Assembly: GCA_964575975.1 (NCBI GenBank)
Contig: CAZNTU010000162.1
Location: forward strand, 1-12,632
Length of the DNA stretch: 12,632 nucleotides
Source: G963674505 sp964575975
Lineage (GTDB): Bacteria > Desulfobacterota > Desulfobacteria > Desulfobacterales > SKZT01
Reading direction: 5' to 3'
The translations under genes were made by a program, and so were the position numbers. Positions 1 to 7,980 of this stretch are shown piece after piece. Under the pieces are notes generated by a model. That model was not told where the DNA came from and did not search any database. It saw only the letters and a list, made by a program, of their open reading frames with translations. Positions within the stretch are counted from its first letter, which is position 1, and each line of letters starts with the position of its first letter.

Positions 1-108
1 GAATGGGGTCACACCTTGATTTGTGATTTACGCTCAATTTGGCAATGTGCAAATGAATGGGGACAAACCTTGATTAGTGAATTTTGAGTAATTCGGCACC
101 AGAAAGCG
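1..108. repeat. Imperfect 54-bp tandem repeat at left edge
   Basis: Two units lie head to tail, 1-54 and 55-108. Their first 27 bases match at 23 of 27 positions, beginning GAATGGGG and containing ACCTTGATT. The second halves are more diverged but still share the aligned block AATTxGGCA near 36-44 and 90-98. The first 27 bases recur without mismatch at 11792-11818. From memory, similar GGGGTCAxACCTTGA strings occur near IS200-like/REP-associated transposase genes, but no transposase is visible here. The left end may be cut by the window boundary, so the real array could be longer. Confidence 0.7.
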
Positions 109-429
109 AATCGACAATCGGGTAACGATTGTACGACCTCGAAACAGAAGGTTCCGCATTCGGCTCTGCCTTTACCGGTAAGATTCACGTTGGCAATCCG
201 AAGAGAAAAAGCAGCGGGCAGCAAAGGATGCTGCGAAAAAGGGAAAAGGAAAGATGAAAAAGAGTGTTTCTAAATCATGTTTTTAGGTTGGGGGGATACA
301 ATTGTTCCTCTTGTTTTCGGGTTGGGCGATCTTCCACAGTAGAGTCTTCAATGCAGAAAGAATATTGACGCAATCTATTTCCACAACTGCGGTATCTTGC
401 TGATCAGTTAGTTTTGGGTGTTTCATAAA
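109..429. other. Left intergenic region, no supported gene
   Basis: About 320 bases between the left repeat and the NACHT gene. I see no RNA gene, no terminator and no convincing sigma-70 promoter. A TTGACG hexamer at 365-370 has only a TATCTT-like box 22 bases further on, which is too far. A + strand reading frame near 180-285 gives a lysine- and alanine-rich tail (for example KKQRAAKDAAKKGKGK), which could be the decayed end of a gene, but it has no plausible start. A minus-strand open frame at 283-480 is listed separately. Confidence 0.5.
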
Positions 430-480
430 ATGGATACGATAACCACCATAAAGTCGCATTACAATTTTATCGAATTCCAT
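283..480 (-). CDS. Possible small protein antisense to the NACHT gene start
   Basis: A 65-residue open frame starting at the ATG at 480 (MEFDKIVMRLYGGYRIHF...). An AAAGG just upstream gives a weak ribosome site. The composition is protein-like, with alternating hydrophobic and charged segments and no low complexity. I recognise no family. It overlaps the first 51 bases of the NACHT gene in the opposite, divergent direction, so either both are real with overlapping 5' ends, or this is a chance frame in an otherwise gene-free leader. A longer start at 492 adds MKGP and has no better ribosome site. Chance is the more likely explanation. Confidence 0.2.
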   Translation of the reverse strand: MEFDKIVMRLYGGYRIHFMKHPKLTDQQDTAVVEIDCVNILSALKTLLWKIAQPENKRNNCIPPT

Positions 481-3400
481 AGGACCTTTCATGAGCTATC
501 GGAGAATGCCGGCGAAAGCGAAGGTTCGGAAGACTTGGATCTCGTTCGAAAATTCGGTATTGGCGAAGGCCTCAGGTGGTCCGACCTCCTCAAGGAGTTT
601 CGCCTGGTCATCTTATCCGAGGCGGGATCGGGCAAAACCGTCGAAATCCGAAATAAAGCACGAACGCTTGGAAACCTGGGAAAACCGTCTTTTTTTCTGC
701 GACTGGAACACATCTCCAGAGATTTCGAAGATGCATTCGAGGTAGGGAGCTTCGAATCCTTTGAGGCCTGGCTGGCTTCCAATGATGAGGGATGGCTTTT
801 GCTGGATTCGGTGGATGAAGCTCGTCTTCGAAATCCCGGCGACTTCGAACTCGCGATACGAAAGTTGAGCAGACGAATCATTGCGGCTAAAGATCGGACG
901 CATATCGTCATCACTGGCCGAACGACGGCTTGGAGGCCCAAGACGGATCTCGATCTCTGCAACCGTCGTTTTCCTTATGCCGCAGCGGATATGTCGGAAC
1001 ATGATACTCAAGCGAACAATGACGGCTCTGAAAGCATTCTGCGGAAAAAAACGAAGAAAAGTGACAGGGATCGACAGGGATTCAAGATTTTTGCCCTTGA
1101 CGATCTCACTTCCGATCAGATCGCGCTTTTTGTCAAGGCACGAGGCATCGAGGACAGCCAAGCTTTCCTCGACGCCGTGGAACGGGCAGATGCCTGGTCG
1201 TTCACATCCCGTCCTCAGGATCTGGAGGAACTTGCCCAATTCTGGATCGACGAGGGCCGAATCGGAACCCGTCTCGAGATAATGCGAAACAGTGTAGATC
1301 GAAGGCTTTCCGAGCGCGACCAAAATCGTGCCGAAATCCGCCCTTTCTCGACAGAGCGCGCTCGTCAGGGGGCAAGGCTCCTGGCTGCGGCTACAACTTT
1401 GGCCCACGAGCAGACCATCAGGGTTCCCGACGGAGCAGACAACACCGCGGGGATTGCGGTTCAATCCGTGCTTCTCGACTGGGACGACAGAGAACAATCG
1501 GCTTTGCTGTCGCGCCCTATCTTCGACGAGGCCATTTATGGCGCGGTACGTTTCCACCACCGCACGGTAAGGGAATACCTGACCGCCGAGTGGTTCTCCG
1601 AACTGCTCAAGCGCGGAGCATCGCGACGAAAAATCGAAACCCTGTTCTTTCGCAAACAGTACGGATTGGACATTGTCGTGCCTGCGATGCGTCCAGTATT
1701 GCCCTGGCTGGCGATTCTTGACGACAGGATCTGCGAGCGCGTCCGTAAAATCGAACCCGAAATTTTCTTTGAAGGAGGCGATCCTTGTAGGCTGCCCTTG
1801 GAAGTTCGTCGCCAAATATTGCACGACGTTTGCGAAAAAATGGCCGATCGAACCGATAATCGGTCGATGCGAGAATATGAAGCTGCCCAGCGTTTCGCCA
1901 GCCCCGACCTGACCGAAGATGTTCGCAAGCTGATCGATAAGTATGCGAACCATAGAGATCTTACAGAATTCTTGGTCAGCATGGTATGGATAGGACAGCT
2001 TGCGGATGCACTTCCCGAAGTCAAGGCTATCGCTCTAACGTCAACCGCCGAACATTTCACCCGCATATACGCGTTCAAGGCCATCAATGCGATCGGTTCC
2101 GCAGATGATCAAGAAAAGGTGCGGCAGAGCTTTTTGACGGAGGCGTCCGAGCTTGAGCGTGAGTGGCTTGCCGAACTGGTCAAAGGTATGCAGCCGACTG
2201 AACAAACCATAAATTGGCTTTTGGCATGTTTAGAAAAGAGCGAGCCTAGAAAGCCTTTCTCGATCGATAATTTAGCGCGAGCAGTGACAGCATTTGCCGT
2301 CGATGCGGAAATCGAGCTGATTCCGCGGCTTGTTGCCGGTTTAAACAGGCTTCTTGGTCTTCCGCCCACCGTCGAACGGCGCTATAGCGATATTTCCGAA
2401 AAATTTACTTGGTTGATGGCGCCGGCATGCAAATCAATCGAGCGATTGATCTTGGACCGACATTCCGCATCGCTCGAACCGGATGCGCTTTCGATCCTGC
2501 ATAAATTTTACGTTGTGCGCGAATACGACACCGAGGTTCTGTCCGAAATCAAGGCGGAATTCTCGCAGCTCGTTCCTGCTTGGAAGGAGCTGAACCGGGC
2601 CTTGTTCTGGTTCGAGGTGCAAAGGACGAGGGAGGCGATTGAAAAGAAACGTGGAGAACGGTTGACCGAATTCTGGCGAGCCTCGATTTTCGGTTCGTTC
2701 TGGCGGTTCGAAGAAAGCGATTTCGATTGCGTTTCCGAGGAGATTTATCGCCAAACACTTCAAGACGACAGATTGGTGGCATTGTCTCTCGCCTTTCATC
2801 TTTACATATCGGCCGGACGACCGCGCAAGTGGCGGGAACGATTGAAGAAATTGACTGCGGAAAACGATGAACTGTCTTATCGTCTCGGCACATACTTGAG
2901 ACCGCCGGCACAAAGTCAAAAAATGCGTCTCTTGAAGCGGGAGGAAGCAAGGTGGAAGAAAAGCCAGGAGGCCAGGCGAAAAAAACGAGATAAGTTCCAT
3001 GCGGATTGGAAGAAATACTTTATCGAAAATATGGAGGAGATTCGAGCAGCGCTCCACGATAAACCAGGGACCATCACAAACCCTTTGCTCTATCTTTCCG
3101 AAAAGGCTCGGAAAAGGCAACAATCATCGACTCGGTGGACGGAGTACAACTGGAAAACGCTGATATCGGAGTACGGAGAGGAGGTCGCGCAGTTCTACAG
3201 GGATAGCGCGGTTTCCTTTTGGCGGCGCCATAAGCCGAAACTGGTTTCGGAAGGCGCTCCGCTCGATAAAACGACATACGCAGTAGTTATTGGGCTCACG
3301 GGTCTCGAAATCGAGGCGCATGAATCCCAAGGATGGCCGAGGATGCTTAGTGAGGAAGAAGTGGAACTCGCGTGCAGGTATGCCTCCTTCGAGCTGAACG

Positions 3401-4794
3401 GATTCCCGACTTGGTTTCCAAAACTATTCGAAACGCACCCAAGTATAGTAAGCAACTTTCTCTTGCGAGAAGTCCAATACGAGTTGTCGATAGAGAAGCC
3501 CGAAACGGAAACCCACTACATCATAAGCGACCTGAGCTGGTCTGGCCAATGGGCGTGGGACCGGATTGCGCCGGACATCTACGAGTATTTGAAGAAAAAG
3601 GAACCGAAGAATTTTTCCAACCTTGAAAAGCTGCTGAAGATTATCCAGGGATCGACATTGCCGGACGATTCTATCGAGAAGCTGGCATCCAGAAAATGTC
3701 GAACCTTGAAAAAGCGGGATCATGCGGCTTGTTGGTTTGCCGTATGGACGGGAGTTGCTCCTGACAAGTCTATTCCGGCTCTCGAAGAACGGTTCGAAAA
3801 AATATCCGATCCAAAGAAGCGAACCTTGTTTGCCATGATGTTCGCGACTCGTCTTTGGGGAAATCACAGAGACGCCGGGAATAAAGTTCGTCAAGCGTTC
3901 AAAACGCCGGAATACCTAAAGTCTCTTTATCTTCTGATGCAAGAACAAATTCGAATAAAAGACGATATCGACCGTATTGGAGGAGGCGCCTATACGCCCG
4001 GATTGCGCGACAATGCGCAGGATGCAAGGGATGGGCTGCTTGGAATGCTGAATCAAATTCCCGGCAAAGAGTCGTTCTTGGCGCTGAACGAAATTGCCGG
4101 GATGCATCCCGAAGCGGAATCCCGACCTTGGATATTGCGAAATGCCAAGAAAAGGGCCGAGCTTGATGGCGACATTTCGCCTTGGTCGCCTTTGCAGGTA
4201 AGGGATTTCCACGAAATGCTGGAGCGCACTCCGAGCAATCACGGGGAACTGGCCGAGCTCGCGGTTCTGCGCATTCTCGATCTGAAGGACGACTTGGAAA
4301 ACGGCGACACGAGCATCGCGGGTATTCTGCGAACCATCACGCAAGAAACCACGATGCGGAAATACATTGGGAAGGAGTTGCGCGAGAAAGCTTTCGGGAG
4401 GTATTCCGTTCCTCAAGAAGAGGAATTGGCCGATTCCAAAAAGCCGGATCTGAGATTTCACGGTATGGGTTTCGATCAGCCGGTCCCGGTCGAACTCAAG
4501 CTATCCGACAAGTGGTCGGGGCCGGAACTATTCGAGCGTCTTGAAAATCAGCTTTGTGGCGATTACCTCCGAGACAACCGCTCGAGCCGGGGTATCTTTA
4601 TGCTCGTGTACCAAGGCAACAAAAGCGGATGGGACTTGCCCGGAAAATGTAATCGTGTCGATTTCACGGAACTGATCGTCGCTGTCCAGAACCATTGGCG
4701 CCAGATTTCTTCGAAATTTCCAAATGTGGACGACATTACGGTGATTGGAATAGACTTGGCAAGGAGGCATAAACTAGACATTACAAAGTCGTAA
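430..4794 (+). CDS. NACHT-type STAND NTPase with C-terminal PD-(D/E)XK-like nuclease
   Basis: A 1454-residue protein, probably cytoplasmic. The NTPase motifs are clear: a P-loop SEAGSGKT at 63-70, a NACHT-style Walker B LLLDSVDEA at about 123-131, and a following strand with ITGR ending at R164 in a sensor-like position. FHHRTVREYLTAEWF at 375-389 matches the winged-helix segment typical of NACHT proteins. The middle (about 450-1300) appears alpha-helical, likely HEAT-like, with a very basic helix at 834-864. The C-terminus holds D1340 and E1355-L-K1357 (PVELKL) followed by NQLCGDYLR, the layout of a PD-(D/E)XK nuclease. In STAND immune proteins the repeat region senses a ligand, the NTPase oligomerises and the effector then acts; applying this here is inference. 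ATG 430 is preferred over GTG 418, and only a weak GGG-rich ribosome site precedes it. The first residues are the least certain part. Confidence 0.88.
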   Translation: MDTITTIKSHYNFIEFHRTFHELSENAGESEGSEDLDLVRKFGIGEGLRWSDLLKEFRLVILSEAGSGKTVEIRNKARTLGNLGKPSFFLRLEHISRDFEDAFEVGSFESFEAWLASNDEGWLLLDSVDEARLRNPGDFELAIRKLSRRIIAAKDRTHIVITGRTTAWRPKTDLDLCNRRFPYAAADMSEHDTQANNDGSESILRKKTKKSDRDRQGFKIFALDDLTSDQIALFVKARGIEDSQAFLDAVERADAWSFTSRPQDLEELAQFWIDEGRIGTRLEIMRNSVDRRLSERDQNRAEIRPFSTERARQGARLLAAATTLAHEQTIRVPDGADNTAGIAVQSVLLDWDDREQSALLSRPIFDEAIYGAVRFHHRTVREYLTAEWFSELLKRGASRRKIETLFFRKQYGLDIVVPAMRPVLPWLAILDDRICERVRKIEPEIFFEGGDPCRLPLEVRRQILHDVCEKMADRTDNRSMREYEAAQRFASPDLTEDVRKLIDKYANHRDLTEFLVSMVWIGQLADALPEVKAIALTSTAEHFTRIYAFKAINAIGSADDQEKVRQSFLTEASELEREWLAELVKGMQPTEQTINWLLACLEKSEPRKPFSIDNLARAVTAFAVDAEIELIPRLVAGLNRLLGLPPTVERRYSDISEKFTWLMAPACKSIERLILDRHSASLEPDALSILHKFYVVREYDTEVLSEIKAEFSQLVPAWKELNRALFWFEVQRTREAIEKKRGERLTEFWRASIFGSFWRFEESDFDCVSEEIYRQTLQDDRLVALSLAFHLYISAGRPRKWRERLKKLTAENDELSYRLGTYLRPPAQSQKMRLLKREEARWKKSQEARRKKRDKFHADWKKYFIENMEEIRAALHDKPGTITNPLLYLSEKARKRQQSSTRWTEYNWKTLISEYGEEVAQFYRDSAVSFWRRHKPKLVSEGAPLDKTTYAVVIGLTGLEIEAHESQGWPRMLSEEEVELACRYASFELNGFPTWFPKLFETHPSIVSNFLLREVQYELSIEKPETETHYIISDLSWSGQWAWDRIAPDIYEYLKKKEPKNFSNLEKLLKIIQGSTLPDDSIEKLASRKCRTLKKRDHAACWFAVWTGVAPDKSIPALEERFEKISDPKKRTLFAMMFATRLWGNHRDAGNKVRQAFKTPEYLKSLYLLMQEQIRIKDDIDRIGGGAYTPGLRDNAQDARDGLLGMLNQIPGKESFLALNEIAGMHPEAESRPWILRNAKKRAELDGDISPWSPLQVRDFHEMLERTPSNHGELAELAVLRILDLKDDLENGDTSIAGILRTITQETTMRKYIGKELREKAFGRYSVPQEEELADSKKPDLRFHGMGFDQPVPVELKLSDKWSGPELFERLENQLCGDYLRDNRSSRGIFMLVYQGNKSGWDLPGKCNRVDFTELIVAVQNHWRQISSKFPNVDDITVIGIDLARRHKLDITKS

Positions 4795-4800
4795 GGAGGA
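4793..4800 (+). promoter_or_regulatory. Strong Shine-Dalgarno overlapping the NACHT stop codon
   Basis: AAGGAGGA begins inside the TAA stop at 4792-4794 and lies four bases before ATG 4805. It is the best ribosome site in the window and implies translational coupling of a small second gene to the NACHT gene. It supports 4805 as a genuine ancestral start even though the frame is now broken. Confidence 0.7.
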
Positions 4801-4804
4801 AAAG

Positions 4805-4916
4805 ATGGATTTAAAAAAACAATAGAAACTTTTTGGAAGAGTTGCATGATTCGGGATTTAAGCTTATCGCCTGTGAATTCGCCCCGGATTATCCTGAAGT
4901 TGATTGCGGACAATGA
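4805..4916 (+). pseudogene. Small frame-disrupted gene after the NACHT gene
   Basis: From ATG 4805 the zero frame reads only MDLKKQ before a stop at 4823-4825. Just before it lies a run of seven A (4813-4819). A +1 shift (or one missing base) in this run opens a frame that reads NRNFLEELHDSGFKLIACEF and continues APDYPEVDCGQ to a TGA at 4914-4916. This is convincingly protein-like. A -1 shift also stays open, to 4927, but reads less like a protein. The intact product would be about 37 residues. I do not recognise it. It could be a recently broken gene, the truncated start of a longer lost gene, a sequencing error in a homopolymer, or a programmed frameshift. Its strong ribosome site suggests it once belonged to the NACHT operon. 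Confidence 0.5.
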
Positions 4917-4995
4917 ATTTGAATTGTGAAAAAATGCTTCTTACCGCAACTATTTTGGTCTGTCAAACGAATCAAAATAAAAAAGGGAATAAAAA

Positions 4996-5877
4996 ATGGG
5001 ATCGAAAATATTACATTTGAGTGATCTGCATGTGGGTAAGTCCGAAGAGGAATCTAAAAGTTTGAAGGATAAAATTGTCAAGAAAATAATGGCCGATTTT
5101 TCTGGCGAGAAAATGACCATTCTGATTACCGGTGATATTGTGGACGACGGTCAGAGGAAGCAATACAAGGAAGCGGCCAGTTTATTAAAACCGCTGATTG
5201 AGAATCCCGATTTTAACGTTTGGCCGATTCCCGGCAACCACGATTACGGCTGGAATGGAATTCATGCGGAAAGGCAAAGGTTCGAGTATTTCAAAACCGC
5301 GTTCTATCCTTTCGAAAACGTAAGCTATCCTCACATAAAAGTCGATTCCTCAGACCATGTATTCATCGGTCTCAACTCGATGAAAGCCGAGTGCGGCTTC
5401 TGGGACGGTCTGTTGGCGGACGGTGAATTGGGCAGCCGTCAAATACATAACGTTTCCGGAGTATTGAATCGATTTGACGACCTCCCGCCTGCGAAACGAA
5501 AGAAGAGAAAAGTTATTGTTCATCTCCATCATCATCCTTTTCTTTTACCGGACGATACTTGGATAGAAGACGGCATATCGAAGGTCGGGCACTGGCTCAA
5601 GGATGGCATCGGCTTGCTTGGCGTTCTCGCCGGGCGTATCGATGTTTTGCTTTTCGGACATGAACACAAGCATATCGATTTTTCCGAAACCATCATCAGC
5701 GAAAGATTGCGAATCCCGCATATTCTGGCCTGTGGAAAAAGCACTGTAGCGACAAAAGAGTACACCGTGGACAAAGATGGAAAATCAACCGATAAAATAT
5801 CGAACCAAGGACTTCTCGGCCGCCTGATCGAAATCAGCGATGCCGGCAATATAAAAACGAGAACAATTTCGTTTTAG
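4996..5877 (+). CDS. Calcineurin-like metallophosphoesterase
   Basis: A 293-residue predicted cytoplasmic enzyme with the full metal-binding set of the calcineurin-like superfamily: D10-L-H12 near the N-terminus, GD47 in ITGDIVDDG, GNHD at 80-83, a histidine-rich VHLHHHP at 175-181, and GHEH at 221-224. The spacing resembles class III cyclic-nucleotide phosphodiesterases of the CpdA/Icc type, but members of this fold also cleave other phosphodiesters and nucleotides, so the substrate is open. ATG 4996 follows a modest AAGGGA ribosome site. The preceding gap of about 200 bases holds the broken small gene, so this gene may have its own promoter, though none is obvious. It heads a run of six genes on the same strand. 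A role in cleaving a signalling nucleotide for its neighbours is inference. Confidence 0.9.
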   Translation: MGSKILHLSDLHVGKSEEESKSLKDKIVKKIMADFSGEKMTILITGDIVDDGQRKQYKEAASLLKPLIENPDFNVWPIPGNHDYGWNGIHAERQRFEYFKTAFYPFENVSYPHIKVDSSDHVFIGLNSMKAECGFWDGLLADGELGSRQIHNVSGVLNRFDDLPPAKRKKRKVIVHLHHHPFLLPDDTWIEDGISKVGHWLKDGIGLLGVLAGRIDVLLFGHEHKHIDFSETIISERLRIPHILACGKSTVATKEYTVDKDGKSTDKISNQGLLGRLIEISDAGNIKTRTISF

Positions 5878-5918
5878 AACGAACTCGAATGTAAGGAAAT
5901 TGCAATTTACAATCAAGC

Positions 5919-5926
5919 AGGAGGAG
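5919..5926 (+). promoter_or_regulatory. Ribosome binding site that fixes the membrane-protein start
   Basis: AGGAGGAG lies six bases before ATG 5933. It selects this start over the in-frame TTG at 5900, which would place the Shine-Dalgarno inside the coding region. Confidence 0.75.
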
Positions 5927-5932
5927 AATAAG

Positions 5933-6805
5933 ATGTTCGGACTTGAAACACTCGATGTGCTTATCGGACTTGCGACTGTTTATCTTGTATTCGGCATAGC
6001 CTGCACGGGGATAGTCGAGGCCGTTTCCGGATGGTTTGGAATGCGAAGCCGCAATCTCGAGGTCGCAATCAATGAATTCCTTGCCGGAACCTTGAAAGAC
6101 GGTGAAGCATTCGCAGATGCGTTTTTCGATCATCCGCTCGTACAGTCTCTTAGCAAGGATACAAGCGGGAGACCATCGTATATCGAGCCTGAGACCGTCG
6201 GCCGGGTCGTCGAGTCGTTGCTTACACGAGGAAAAAGCGATGCGGAATTATCGGAGGCACTGAAAAATTTAGGTGGTACCGTTAACGATAATCGCATAAA
6301 TGGCCTACTATCTTCATTGGTTGCGCAAACCGGAGGGGATCCAGTGGAGTTTCGCAAGGCGGTCGAGACTCATTACAAAGCCGTAATGGAAAGGGCATCG
6401 GGGTGGTACAAGCGCTACACTCAAAAAGTGGTGATTGTAGCGGCAGCGGTGCTTGTAATCGGTGGGAACGTCGATACGTTTTCAATTGCGACCTCGCTTT
6501 CATCGAATCCGACTGCCCGGGCGGAGATGCTCGAAATCGCGAATAGCATGCTCGGCGATCCCAATGTCAAAGAAAATTTGTCCGGGAAGGAGGCAAAACT
6601 GAATCTCGAACAAACGCTGTCCGATATTGAAAACGCAGGTATTCAGTTCGGATGGAAAGATAGGTCGGACCTTTCCAATGTGCCTGCAAAGATAATCGGT
6701 TTTTTGGTCAGCATCTTTGCAATTTCTCTTGGCGCACCTTTCTGGTTCGATATACTTCAGCGTTTCATGCAGGTGCGAACGACAGGAAAGAAAATCGGGA
6801 GTTAA
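5933..6805 (+). CDS. Three-pass membrane protein of unknown function
   Basis: A 290-residue inner-membrane protein. Hydrophobic segments lie at about 8-32, 165-186 and 253-272, with a soluble domain of about 130 residues between the first and second and one of about 65 residues between the second and third. The phrases ERASGWYKRYTQK (154-165), GGNVDTFSIATSL (177-189) and SLGAPFWFDIL (265-275) resemble, from memory, a widespread bacterial family of uncharacterised membrane proteins. I cannot name a function. No enzymatic motif is visible. The stop lies six bases before the next gene's start, so it is very probably co-transcribed with the lipoprotein that follows. It could be the membrane anchor or scaffold for the envelope proteins encoded downstream; that is inference. 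Confidence 0.85.
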   Translation: MFGLETLDVLIGLATVYLVFGIACTGIVEAVSGWFGMRSRNLEVAINEFLAGTLKDGEAFADAFFDHPLVQSLSKDTSGRPSYIEPETVGRVVESLLTRGKSDAELSEALKNLGGTVNDNRINGLLSSLVAQTGGDPVEFRKAVETHYKAVMERASGWYKRYTQKVVIVAAAVLVIGGNVDTFSIATSLSSNPTARAEMLEIANSMLGDPNVKENLSGKEAKLNLEQTLSDIENAGIQFGWKDRSDLSNVPAKIIGFLVSIFAISLGAPFWFDILQRFMQVRTTGKKIGS

Positions 6806-6811
6806 TTCACG

Positions 6812-7873
6812 ATGAAAACAATCTCTTGTTTTTTCAGGTGTTCCTTTCTTCACATCGTTCTGGTGCTGTTTTTCGCGAGCGCTTGTTCGCACAGATACGA
6901 AACCATTGGCAAGGAGTATTGGCCTGGCATGCCTTGGCCTGTTTCGAAGAAGCCCGCAGGACTTTGCTATTTTCTGGCGAATACCTCTCGGGTGGATTTC
7001 GACGATCTGGTCGTGGTGAACGAACAAAACCCTGCCGTCGAGGGATTTTTCGACAAACTCTACGATATAGACGACTACCGGGAGATTCTAAAGGAAAAGA
7101 GTTCGAGCGGAGGGAATCTTTTCACTCCGGAGGCCGAGTGGATTCTTGTTTTCAAAGACCCCATCGCTCCGAAGGACGAACCGGCGGAAAGGAACCTGGG
7201 AAAAAGAATGGCGGCGTTTACAGGCATAATAGAGGGAAAATGGCTCGAAGACCTAAAGGTCGTCGAACCGAACAACTGGTTGGACGCATCGAAGGGCAAC
7301 AATTTCTACAAAAAGGAAGAGCTGTATTTTTTGCCCATCGAGAAATGGGACGAAATACTGACCGGAAAGCATTCGAAAATTCTCGAATATCTGGATAAAA
7401 ACGCAAGGGTGACGGTTGCCTATTGCAACAGCCAGGATCCACCGGAAAGAAAAACTCGGACGGCATGGTTCAAAATCATGCGAAAGGAGCTTTTCGGATC
7501 GAAACCAGGGGGCGACTCCCCTTTGACCGACTTGGTCTCCAAGGTTCTGAAAATTTACGAAGACGATGTTTTCGACCAGTTTAGAGGTTCCAATCATCTG
7601 AAAGGGGTGAATTTCGGTGCGCACGGAGACGAGGCCGGACTTGTTCTGGAGAAGAGAAGACAGCGTCGAGCAGCCGTCGAATCCTTTCCTAAGATTATTA
7701 ATGGCGTTAAAAGGTTCCCGGTCGAATGCAAGAAGGCGGTTGCCGAAAAAATTATCGAAGAAAAGGAGTTTGCGGACATAGACGGGTGCATGAGCATCGA
7801 AACGTTCGTTTTCGATTGCGCCGGGGAAAAAGTTCTCCCTATGAGCTTTTTTGAGAAGGGACAGTTTCCATAG
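6812..7873 (+). CDS. Predicted lipoprotein, unknown family
   Basis: A 353-residue protein that begins with a lipoprotein-type signal: a short start with basic residues, a hydrophobic stretch at 12-24 and ASAC ending at C25, the probable lipidated cysteine. The lipobox is imperfect (A rather than L three residues before the cysteine). The mature part is soluble and charged, with further cysteines at 52, 205, 306, 326 and 336 that could pair in the periplasm. I recognise no domain. GGGAG at 6797-6801, inside the end of the upstream gene, serves as the ribosome site, and the gene follows after only six bases. Tight coupling to the membrane protein suggests that they act together. A long frame in another phase (6826-7398) lacks any recognisable feature and is a shadow. 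Confidence 0.8.
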   Translation: MKTISCFFRCSFLHIVLVLFFASACSHRYETIGKEYWPGMPWPVSKKPAGLCYFLANTSRVDFDDLVVVNEQNPAVEGFFDKLYDIDDYREILKEKSSSGGNLFTPEAEWILVFKDPIAPKDEPAERNLGKRMAAFTGIIEGKWLEDLKVVEPNNWLDASKGNNFYKKEELYFLPIEKWDEILTGKHSKILEYLDKNARVTVAYCNSQDPPERKTRTAWFKIMRKELFGSKPGGDSPLTDLVSKVLKIYEDDVFDQFRGSNHLKGVNFGAHGDEAGLVLEKRRQRRAAVESFPKIINGVKRFPVECKKAVAEKIIEEKEFADIDGCMSIETFVFDCAGEKVLPMSFFEKGQFP

Positions 7874-7980
7874 GTCTTCGCGATAAGAATTTTTTTTGTC
7901 TCTTTACCCCGACCTTTTCTGGGTGTCCCACTGCATTTGCAATATTATCGATCGGCCGAAAAAGAAAAAAGGAGAATAGC
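7874..7980. other. Spacer between the two lipoprotein genes
   Basis: 107 bases with a run of eight T near 7890 but no stem before it, so no intrinsic terminator is supported. AAGGAGA at 7969-7975 is the ribosome site of the next gene. No clear promoter was found. Confidence 0.5.

Noticed and set aside
365..398. Sigma-70 promoter for the NACHT gene (TTGACG and TATCTT)
   Set aside because: The hexamers are 22 bases apart, outside the usual 16-18.
613..1953. 446-codon minus-strand open frame inside the NACHT gene
   Set aside because: It is antisense to the NTPase region, where the + strand carries clear P-loop, Walker B and winged-helix motifs. It has no ribosome site or recognisable domain.
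6826..7398. 190-codon + strand frame overlapping the first lipoprotein gene
   Set aside because: It is arginine- and glycine-rich without domains; the overlapping frame has a signal peptide, ribosome site and natural composition.
7874..7980. Intrinsic terminator at the T run after the first lipoprotein gene
   Set aside because: No GC-rich hairpin precedes the T run, and the next gene continues on the same strand with a strong ribosome site.
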